A stretch of 38,852 nucleotides of DNA, from positions 1 through 38,852 of the forward strand of contig JAGCPY010000087.1 in assembly GCA_017965425.1 (NCBI GenBank). Direction: 5' to 3'. The position numbers were made by a program, and so were the translations under genes. Shown piece after piece: positions 24,908-31,924 of the stretch. Under the pieces are notes generated by a model, which was not told the DNA's origin, searched no databases, and saw only the letters and a program-made list of their open reading frames with translations. The stretch's first letter is position 1. Every line of letters begins with the position of its first letter. The stretch comes from Bacteroidaceae bacterium. Its GTDB lineage: Bacteria > Bacteroidota > Bacteroidia > Bacteroidales > Bacteroidaceae.

Positions 24908-25000
24908 CCTCAATCCCTCACCAATGACGATAAGACTCAGTCAATGAAATGTTTACAGGTGAGGGATTGGTGAGGGATTGGTGAGGGATGGTGAGGGTTT
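24908..25000 (+). repeat. GGTGAGGGA module C
   Basis: Left block CCTCAATCCCTCACC (24908-24922), spacer 24923-24957 (35 bp), then four iterons from 24958 (GGTGAGGGATT, GGTGAGGGATT, GGTGAGGGATG, GTGAGGG) with an 11-bp period, ending in TTTTC. It is the cleanest copy of the module. The inner blocks can pair over 12 bp (CAATCCCTCACC with GGTGAGGGATTG). Confidence 0.88.
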
Positions 25001-25070
25001 TCTCCATCGAAAGTCAAAAGCGACTGTCAAGAAGGCAAAAAACAGCAAACGACGGTACTCAACTTACATT

Positions 25071-25207
25071 ATTCATGAAGATTCAATCGCTTTTTATCAG
25101 TAAATGCATAAAAATAGTTTATATAATAAATTGATGAAGATTGAAGTTGATTGACGTCTAAATCAAAATCAACCAATTGTTTAAATTGGACGTGAATCTT
25201 CATGAAT
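25071..25207. repeat. 137-bp segment bounded by 15-bp perfect inverted repeats
   Basis: ATTCATGAAGATTCA (25071-25085) is exactly inverted at 25193-25207. Inside is a related GATGAAGATTGAAGTTGATT copy and its partial complement AAATCAAAATCAACC. It could be a very short MITE or a regulatory hairpin; no target-site duplication is obvious. Confidence 0.65.
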
Positions 25208-25321
25208 CTAATCGTCATCTATGCCAATATTTTATGTTCGACTACTTAAGACACAAATTACCATTATTTATCGTAATTTATTCAAGTTTCGGATGTTTGA
25301 GCAAGTGTATTGTATTTAACG

Positions 25322-25397
25322 AAAGGCCAAAAAGCACATAGCACAGGGCATTGCCCTGGGTACAACGTGGAACCGATAATTCGCCAAGGGCAAAAGC
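25322..25397 (+). repeat. Decayed left-arm copy of the foldback element
   Basis: It follows the same order as the arm at 10115-10195: AAAGGCC, the hairpin CAGGGCATTGCCCTG (25344-25358), then GCCAAGGGCAAAAGC. Many substitutions are present, and the 17-bp terminal repeat is not found on its left side. Confidence 0.65.
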
Positions 25398-25620
25398 ATT
25401 TGATGCGCATAAATTCATGGCCATTTACTTGAAAAAGAATCAGTTGATGACATCAAGGATAATGGTCATGAATATTACTGGCTAAAACAAACGAACATAC
25501 ACGAAAAGCAGTAAAAACAAACGAAAACGGCCCCTTGCTTGCTCTTGCTTCCCTGGTTTTCCTTTGTTTTTGTGGTTGATTAGCGAATGCTTTCTGCCTC
25601 ATTCTCATTTAGTTAATGTC

Positions 25621-25720
25621 AATCCCTCACCTTCCCTCACCAATCCCTCACCAATCCCTCACCTGCAAGCACCTTTCTTTCAGGCGATTATAGCATTCGG
25701 TGAGGGATTGAGGGATTTTG
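25621..25720 (-). repeat. GGTGAGGGA module D, inverted to module C
   Basis: On the minus strand the left block is 25720-25699 (ATCCCTCAATCCCTCACC core, preceded by CAAA), the spacer 25698-25664 (35 bp), and the iterons run 25663-25621 with the same 11-bp phasing. Modules C and D lie 0.6 kb apart in opposite orientation. Confidence 0.88.
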
Positions 25721-25938
25721 TTTAAAATGAAGGGAGGTGGTGGGTATTGCAGCAGTGAGCTCTTTCATGAAAACGGATAATTGCTGTCCGGGATATAGCC
25801 TATAGAGGAAAGTGGTTCCTCGGGTTCAAGCTGCATATCGTATGCCAGGAGAAAGGCGGGATTATGAAATATAAGTTTCGCCAATATGAACAAACAACAA
25901 CGAAACTGCCTGCGCTCTGCCCGAAGGGACGCTCCACA

Positions 25939-25962
25939 CTTGGAGAAAGGGCAGCAAGCAGT
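25939..25962 (+). repeat. 24-bp direct repeat, copy 2
   Basis: Identical to 24613-24636. It lies just upstream of the right-arm remnant of the foldback element. Confidence 0.8.
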
Positions 25963-26047
25963 CAGCCCAAGGCCGCTCGTTGGCCTTTCAGGCCGATAAA
26001 TACCACAGAGAGGGGCTTTCAGGCCGCTTTTTTAGCGGACACCAATA
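25962..26047 (+). repeat. Decayed right-arm copy of the foldback element with terminal repeat
   Basis: Contains GGCCTTTCAGGCC (25982-25994), another TTTCAGGCCG, and at 26031-26047 the sequence TTTAGCGGACACCAATA, which matches the 17-bp terminal repeat of the 10018-10312 element at 16 positions. With 25322-25397 it may delimit an older, interrupted copy. Confidence 0.7.
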
Positions 26048-26221
26048 ATACAGAATCTGTCAGCCGTTAATGAGAATAACGATGATGGTAATCGTGAGTA
26101 CCACAAATAATGATTCTATATTTTTCACCAAGAAAAGTCTAACAGGCAGGTTAAGCATGGCTTTATAATAGAAGAATGTTACCTTATATGAGGTTCCACT
26201 AAGTAAAAAAAACGGATTATG

Positions 26222-26253
26222 TTTGGCCTCTATGGGTTAATTTCATACCTTTG
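26222..26253 (+). promoter_or_regulatory. Promoter of the EEP-domain gene
   Basis: TTTG (26222-26225), 20 bp, TACCTTTG (26246-26253): a full consensus match. The start point is expected near 26260, giving a leader of about 30 nt before the ATG at 26291. Confidence 0.85.
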
Positions 26254-26290
26254 CGGCGAATATTCCAAAATCACCTAAAGTTATATCAGA

Positions 26291-29200
26291 ATGAGAACTA
26301 TGAAATGGGTCGTTGCAGCGTTGTGTGCGCTCACGACGTCCTTGTCTTCCTTTGCGGATGACTACACCACTTTCCTCACTAATGATCGTGGCTTCACCGA
26401 GGTGACCACGACAGAAGGATTTACCGGCTATGCCGATGACTACTACATCCTCACCTCGGCAGAGAACACGGGACTCATCGTGGGTGTTGGTGCCTACCAA
26501 GCCAAGCCCGACTGGGCAAGCACGGAATCCAAGGCGCTGCGCTACAAGTCTGCCGCCACCGACCCGGTGCTGGACCTCACCAACTTCTTCACCATCGAGA
26601 AGAGCGGACAGTACATCGGCCTGCGCAACGTGGTTTATAGTGCTGATATGTTCCAGACGCACATCGACGCAGGTTTCATGTACGTCAACACCTTCACAGA
26701 CAAGAACTTTGACGAATGGAGCTACCTGACACCTACTTATCAGGACGACGGCTACTGGCTCTTCGAGAGCGGCAAGTACCCGTTGTCCAGCGGCAACTGG
26801 GCAAGCGGTTACCTCGGGCCGTGGAACAACCGGGTGGAGGCAGGCGAACCGATAGCCCTCAATCGCAAGAACACTGCGGATGACGCCGCTGGCCACTACC
26901 GCCTGTTTCGTATCACGAAGGCTGACCTCTTAGTTCAGCAACGTCAAGCCCTCTGCAATGCCTCTCCTTCCAAACCCCTCAATGCCACATGGCTCATCAC
27001 GAATCCCTCCTTCGAAACGGGCGACGAGACCGGTTGGACACTGATAGGTAAGGATCCCAACGGAAACGATGAGTTCAAGGCGCGCGACTATGGAATGTCA
27101 AACAAGGACGGCTACTACTTGTTGAATGCCTTCCAATGGTGGGCTACCAACCTCGGCGTCACCCAAACCCTGACTGACATTCCCAGTGGTGAATACACGC
27201 TGTCAGCTGTTGTTGCCACGTGGGAGAATCGCACCGCCTATTTTACAGCTAATGCCACAACCATTACCCAAGCAGGCACAAACGATGCTACCGGCATCCC
27301 CGTCTCCATCAATGTCAACATCGGCATAGACAGCAAGCTCACCATCAGCGCAGGAAGCACAGGACAATGGTGGGTTTCAGGCCATGAAGGCGAGACACAG
27401 ACTTTCTTCAAGTTCGACAATGTCCAGCTTACCTGCAAGGGTCTGTACCTCAATGGAACAGCAAAGCCCCTTCCTAACGACGAGACAACAGTGCTCGAAG
27501 CCAACCAATGGTATTACTACGATGTAAGCTACGGCACTGACTTCCGACTTATCGGTAATCTCTCGGACATGATCTATAGCACGGACGGGGATAAGATATT
27601 GAGCAACATTACGACAGCCGCAGCTGCACGCGAGATGACGATCAACAAAGGCCGCATCTACTTCAAGACCACCCGCAGCGACGCGACGCTCAAGGTGATG
27701 CCGAAACGGGAAATCGTTGAGAGTAATAGTTTTTCTGTGGTAGCCCTCAACGTAGATGGTCTGCCAAACAAGATCTTAACAATAAATTTAAATGAAGACG
27801 GACCTGGTGAGGAAGGGACAAAGAAGATAAGCCAGTACCTCGCTTCCAAGAACTACGACTTCATTGGCTGCAGCGAAGACTTCAACTACAACGGTACGCT
27901 GATGGGGCAGCTGAACAGCAATTACAGTTGTGGCGCTACCCGTGCCACGCTCAGTGCTTCAGGCTTGAGTATTAATATGCTTTTGAATGGTTTCCGCTTT
28001 GATACAGACGGTCTCAACCTCATTTGGAAGAACAGCACATGCAGTGCTGCCAATGAGAGCTGGACACAGTGGAACAGTATGGAAGAAACCGATGGCAACC
28101 AGTATGTGAAGAAAGGCTATCGCCATTACGACATGACCATAGGCGGACAGACCTTCGACGTCTATATCCTCCACATGGATGCCGGCGACACCAATGCCAC
28201 AGCATCGCGCGAAGATCAATGGCGCCAGCTTGCCGCAGCCATCAACAACGCCGATGCATCCCGTCCCAAGCTCATCATCGGCGACACCAACAGCCGCTGG
28301 ACACGTGAGGACATCACGGCGAACTTCATGAACCTGTTGAATGCCAACCTCACGGCCTCCGACGTTTGGGTGGAGTTCTGCCGCGGCGGCATCTATCCCA
28401 CCATGGACATGGCCGACCTGACCGACGCTTCTGACCCCACGAACTACTCCAACTACGAAATCGTGGATAAGATCATCTACATCAACCCCAAGGCCGCCAA
28501 CACGCAGCAGCTCGTGCCGCAGAGCTTCCGCATCGAGCAGGACTACACCTACCTCGACAACGAAGGCAACGCCAAACCTCTCGGTGACCACAACCCGGTT
28601 GTCGTAGAGTTCAAGACCATCAAGGCAGGTGATGTCGTTCCCCTGGCTCTTGACTTGGCCAACAATGCCACGGACAATAGTACGGCCATTGCTAATGCCA
28701 ACGGTGCAACCGCCGACGTCACCCTTAGCAGCCGCACACTCTTCAAGGACGGCGAATGGAACACCATCTGCCTGCCCTTCAACCTCACCCTCGAAGGCAG
28801 CCCGTTGGCAAGTGCTACAGCCATGGGGCTTGCAGAAGGTTCTATTACTGGCACACATGTAGATCTCACCTTCGAAACCGTGAACTCGCTCACTGCCGGC
28901 ACACCTTATATTATTAAATGGAATAACGGCACCCACATCGTGAATCCGACTTTCAGTGGAGTCACAATCGACCAAACGACCCATGACGTTGCCTTGGATG
29001 AGAATCGTGTGCAGTTCATCGGCTACTACGACGCCTTGGACATCACGTCTGCCAATAGCGACATCTATTACCTGACCTCTGGTAACGAACTGAAATGCAC
29101 CAGCATCGACCGCACGCTGAAAGCCTGTCGCGCCTACTTCCGTTTCACGCCAGAAGACGGCAATGTCAAGGCACTGACCTTCCACCTCAATTTCGGCGAC

Positions 29201-29341
29201 GGCGATGTCACCTCGGTCAACAACTTGCAGCAAACGTCAAGCGCCGACCGTTGGCATACTCTCGATGGAAGAAGACTCAACGGGACACCGACACAGCCAG
29301 GCATCTACATCAACAACGGACGCAAAGTAATTCTCAAATGA
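26291..29341 (+). CDS. Secreted endonuclease/exonuclease/phosphatase-fold protein
   Basis: 1016 residues with a signal peptide (1-22). An N-terminal beta-rich part is followed by a carbohydrate-binding-like module beginning 'LITNPSFETGDETGWT' (about 235-400). An EEP hydrolase domain occupies about 480-775: 'VVALNVDGLPN' (483), the metal-binding Glu in 'CSEDFN' (528), the catalytic His in 'ILHMDAGD' (625), 'IIGDTNSRW' (663) and 'GDHNPVVVEF' (764). The EEP family includes DNases, sphingomyelinases and lipid phosphatases that cut phosphodiester bonds; I cannot choose among them. The C-terminus carries a module ('RTLFKDGEWNTICLPFNL') also found in the protein at 31925-35185, and the tail 'WHTLDGRRLNGTPTQPGIYI'. 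Extracellular nuclease or phospholipase scavenging is a reasonable inference. Confidence 0.85.
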   Translation: MRTMKWVVAALCALTTSLSSFADDYTTFLTNDRGFTEVTTTEGFTGYADDYYILTSAENTGLIVGVGAYQAKPDWASTESKALRYKSAATDPVLDLTNFFTIEKSGQYIGLRNVVYSADMFQTHIDAGFMYVNTFTDKNFDEWSYLTPTYQDDGYWLFESGKYPLSSGNWASGYLGPWNNRVEAGEPIALNRKNTADDAAGHYRLFRITKADLLVQQRQALCNASPSKPLNATWLITNPSFETGDETGWTLIGKDPNGNDEFKARDYGMSNKDGYYLLNAFQWWATNLGVTQTLTDIPSGEYTLSAVVATWENRTAYFTANATTITQAGTNDATGIPVSINVNIGIDSKLTISAGSTGQWWVSGHEGETQTFFKFDNVQLTCKGLYLNGTAKPLPNDETTVLEANQWYYYDVSYGTDFRLIGNLSDMIYSTDGDKILSNITTAAAAREMTINKGRIYFKTTRSDATLKVMPKREIVESNSFSVVALNVDGLPNKILTINLNEDGPGEEGTKKISQYLASKNYDFIGCSEDFNYNGTLMGQLNSNYSCGATRATLSASGLSINMLLNGFRFDTDGLNLIWKNSTCSAANESWTQWNSMEETDGNQYVKKGYRHYDMTIGGQTFDVYILHMDAGDTNATASREDQWRQLAAAINNADASRPKLIIGDTNSRWTREDITANFMNLLNANLTASDVWVEFCRGGIYPTMDMADLTDASDPTNYSNYEIVDKIIYINPKAANTQQLVPQSFRIEQDYTYLDNEGNAKPLGDHNPVVVEFKTIKAGDVVPLALDLANNATDNSTAIANANGATADVTLSSRTLFKDGEWNTICLPFNLTLEGSPLASATAMGLAEGSITGTHVDLTFETVNSLTAGTPYIIKWNNGTHIVNPTFSGVTIDQTTHDVALDENRVQFIGYYDALDITSANSDIYYLTSGNELKCTSIDRTLKACRAYFRFTPEDGNVKALTFHLNFGDGDVTSVNNLQQTSSADRWHTLDGRRLNGTPTQPGIYINNGRKVILK

Positions 29342-29366
29342 CCAACCATTTAACATGAACTCCATT

Positions 29367-29558
29367 ATGAAAAAGACATATATCAACCCAAGAATGACGA
29401 TGTGCTTCATTGCACAGCAACAGATTATTGCCCTCAGTGGCGGAGACAAGGCCATCAATCTCAGAATCTCTGAACAGGCAGATGCCAGCACCGACGACAA
29501 CCGAGTGAAGTCTGGTGGCAGTGGCTATAATGTCCGGGACGACGATTGGAACCAATGA
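29367..29558 (+). CDS. Small 'MKKTYI' Bacteroidetes peptide
   Basis: 63 residues from the ATG at 29367 (an ATG at 29355 would add four). It begins MKKTYINPRMTMCFIAQQQI and ends in an acidic/aromatic 'NVRDDDWNQ'. The pattern 'MKK-x-Y-x-x-P ... I-I-A-x-S-G-G ... D-D-W' is one I recognise as recurring in short Bacteroidales proteins of unknown role, often just downstream of secreted-protein genes. It follows the EEP gene by 25 bp, so the two are probably on one transcript. It has no clear signal peptide or membrane helix. Confidence 0.65.
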   Translation: MKKTYINPRMTMCFIAQQQIIALSGGDKAINLRISEQADASTDDNRVKSGGSGYNVRDDDWNQ

Positions 29559-29616
29559 CTCATCATTCTACCTTTCAGCAGAATCATCTTAATCTTACCT
29601 AAACCTTACACGCTCT

Positions 29617-31800
29617 ATGAACATTCCTTCTGCTTTCTGGCTTGTCCCCGTGGCCTCCGTGGTGGCACTGGGCATGGCCTACTACTTCTTCCGCACGATG
29701 ATGGCTGCGGACGAGGGTACGCCTCGCATGCGTGAGATTGCTGGCCACGTGCGGCGTGGTGCCATGGCCTACCTCCGACAACAGTACAAAGTGGTGTGCT
29801 ACGTCTTCGTTGTGCTGGCCGCCATCTTCGCCTTCATGGCCTACGTGCTTCACGCCCAGAACCCCTGGGTGCCGTTTGCGTTCCTCCCCGGCGGTTTCTT
29901 CTCCGGCTTGGCAGGCTTCTTTGGCATGAAGACCGCCACCTACGCCAGCGCCCGCACCGCCAATGCCGCACGACGTAGCCTCGACGGAGGCTTGAAGATT
30001 GCCTTCCGCAGTGGAGCCGTGATGGGTCTGACCGTCGTCGGACTCGGCCTCCTCGACATCGCCATCTGGTTCCTCGTCCTCAACCGTTTCGACACGGGCG
30101 GACTCATCTCCATCACCACGACGATGCTCACCTTCGGCATGGGTGCCTCCACGCAGGCGCTGTTTGCCCGTGTGGGCGGCGGCATCTACACGAAAGCCGC
30201 CGACGTGGGAGCCGACATCGTGGGCAAGGTGGAAGCCGACATTCCCGAGGACGACCCGCGCAACCCCGCCACTATCGCCGACAACGTGGGCGACAACGTG
30301 GGTGACGTAGCCGGCATGGGAGCCGACCTCTACGAGAGCTACTGCGGCAGCATCCTCTCCACAGCCGCGCTCGGTGCCACGGCCTTCGCCCTGCAAGGCG
30401 ACATGCAGCTGCGCGCCGTCATTGCCCCCATGCTGATTGCCGCCGTGGGCGTCTTCCTCAGCATCTTCGGCATCTATCTCGTCCGCACCAAAGAGGGAGC
30501 CACCATGCGCGACCTCCTGCGCTTGCTCTCCGTGGGGACGAACGTGGCGGCCGTGCTCATCGCCGCTGCCACCTTCGCCATCCTCTACCTCCTCGGCATC
30601 GAGAACTGGCTCGGACTCAGCTTCTCCGTCATCACTGGCCTGGCAGCCGGCGTCATCATCGGACAGGCCACCGAGTACTACACCAGCCACTCCTACCGCC
30701 CGACGCAGAAAATCAGCGAGGCGGGCCTGACAGGCTCCGCCACCGTGATTATCAAAGGCATCGGCACAGGTATGATTTCCACCTGCATCCCCGTCGTCAC
30801 CATCGGCGTAGCCATCATGCTCAGCTACCTGTGTGCCAACGGCTTCGACATGGCCATGAGCGCCACAGCCCTCTCCAAAGGCTTGTACGGCATCGGCATC
30901 GCCGCCGTGGGAATGCTCTCCACGCTGGGCATCACCCTGGCCACCGACGCCTACGGTCCCATCGCCGACAACGCGGGCGGCAACGCCGAGATGAGCCAAC
31001 TGGGAGAGGAAGTGCGCCACCGCACCGATGCCCTCGACGCCCTCGGCAACACCACCGCCGCCACAGGCAAGGGCTTTGCCATCGGCAGCGCCGCACTCAC
31101 CGCCCTCGCCCTGCTGGCATCCTACATCGAGGAAGTGAAAATCGCCATGGAACGTGCCGGCATGACCCTGACGAACCTCAAGGGTGAAATCATCAACGCC
31201 GCCGACGCCACCATCCCCGACTTCATGAACTACTTCCAGGTGAACCTGATGAACCCGCGCGTCCTCGTGGGTGCTTTCATCGGTGCCATGGCAGCCTTCC
31301 TGTTCTGCGGCCTGACGATGGAAGCCGTAGGTCGCGCTGCACAGAAGATGGTGGAAGAGGTGCGCCGGCAGTTCCGCGAAATCAAGGGCATCCTCGAAGG
31401 CAAGGCAACGCCCGACTACGGCTCATGCGTCCAGATTTCCACCCGTGCCGCCCAGCACGAGATGATCTTCCCGTCGCTGCTGGCCATCGCCATCCCCATC
31501 GTCGTGGGCATCGTCCTCGGCGTGGCAGGCGTACTCGGCCTCCTCGTCGGCGGTCTCGCTGGCGGCTTCACGCTGGCTGTCTTCATGGCCAATGCAGGCG
31601 GCGCGTGGGACAACGCCAAAAAAATGGTGGAAGAGGGCAACTTCGGCGGCAAGGGCAGCTTCGCCCACAAAGCCACCATCGTCGGCGACACCGTCGGCGA
31701 CCCCTTCAAGGACACCAGCGGACCCAGCCTCAACATCCTCATCAAGCTCATGTCGATGGTCAGCATCGTCATGGCAGGACTCACCATCGCCTTTGCCTGA
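29617..31800 (+). CDS. hppA: Membrane-bound ion-pumping pyrophosphatase
   Basis: 727 residues and about 16 membrane segments. It hydrolyses cytoplasmic pyrophosphate and uses the energy to pump H+ and/or Na+ across the inner membrane. The signature 'DVGADIVGKVEADIPEDD' and 'NPATIADNVGDNVGDVAGMGADLYESY' bind Mg-pyrophosphate. The second set is 'DAYGPIADNAGGNAEMS' and 'GDTVGDPFKDTSGPSLN'. In 'GNTTAATGKGF' (about 477-487) the Ala in the key position indicates the K+-dependent class. Dual Na+/H+ pumps are known from gut Bacteroides and Prevotella; sequence reading alone does not settle the ion here. The gene is 58 bp after the small peptide gene and is followed by a strong hairpin. Confidence 0.96.
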   Translation: MNIPSAFWLVPVASVVALGMAYYFFRTMMAADEGTPRMREIAGHVRRGAMAYLRQQYKVVCYVFVVLAAIFAFMAYVLHAQNPWVPFAFLPGGFFSGLAGFFGMKTATYASARTANAARRSLDGGLKIAFRSGAVMGLTVVGLGLLDIAIWFLVLNRFDTGGLISITTTMLTFGMGASTQALFARVGGGIYTKAADVGADIVGKVEADIPEDDPRNPATIADNVGDNVGDVAGMGADLYESYCGSILSTAALGATAFALQGDMQLRAVIAPMLIAAVGVFLSIFGIYLVRTKEGATMRDLLRLLSVGTNVAAVLIAAATFAILYLLGIENWLGLSFSVITGLAAGVIIGQATEYYTSHSYRPTQKISEAGLTGSATVIIKGIGTGMISTCIPVVTIGVAIMLSYLCANGFDMAMSATALSKGLYGIGIAAVGMLSTLGITLATDAYGPIADNAGGNAEMSQLGEEVRHRTDALDALGNTTAATGKGFAIGSAALTALALLASYIEEVKIAMERAGMTLTNLKGEIINAADATIPDFMNYFQVNLMNPRVLVGAFIGAMAAFLFCGLTMEAVGRAAQKMVEEVRRQFREIKGILEGKATPDYGSCVQISTRAAQHEMIFPSLLAIAIPIVVGIVLGVAGVLGLLVGGLAGGFTLAVFMANAGGAWDNAKKMVEEGNFGGKGSFAHKATIVGDTVGDPFKDTSGPSLNILIKLMSMVSIVMAGLTIAFA

Positions 31801-31855
31801 CAGCGCCGTACCACACACTTTGCACCATTACTCGTTGGTAACTGAAGGAAACAGT

Positions 31856-31901
31856 TTTAGCCCAACTTTAACGCTTTGCATAGCGTTAAAGTTGGGCTAA
31901 A
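31856..31901. terminator. Bidirectional terminator between hppA and the FnIII gene
   Basis: A 19-bp perfect stem (31856-31874 with 31883-31901) and an 8-nt loop (TTTGCATA). The stem begins TTTAGCCCAACTTTAACGC, so the A/T-rich ends can serve as U-tracts in either direction. It lies between convergent genes, 55 bp after the hppA stop and 24 bp from the stop of the opposite gene. Confidence 0.85.
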
Positions 31902-31924
31902 GTGTAACTCAAGAAGGTGTGTTG

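Larger units (their letters stand above)
24444..26221. other. 1.8-kb gene-free, repeat-rich region
   Basis: I see no convincing protein or RNA gene on either strand; the short open frames here lie over repeats. The region holds a 24-bp direct repeat (24613, 25939), a GAAGGTGTACACCTTC palindrome, two GGTGAGGGA modules, a 137-bp inverted-repeat element, and fragments of the foldback element. Base composition is more AT-rich than in the genes. It separates the divergent GH105 and EEP-protein genes. Confidence 0.7.

Noticed and set aside
25815-25840. GGTTCAAGC resembling a tRNA T-arm
   Set aside because: No matching acceptor, D-arm or anticodon stem around it.
25864-26070. 68-codon plus-strand frame
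   Set aside because: It lies over the 24-bp repeat and the foldback right arm; repeat-derived.
29599-31020. 473-codon minus-strand frame opposite hppA
   Set aside because: Gly/His/Asp-rich shadow of the pyrophosphatase codons; no family features.
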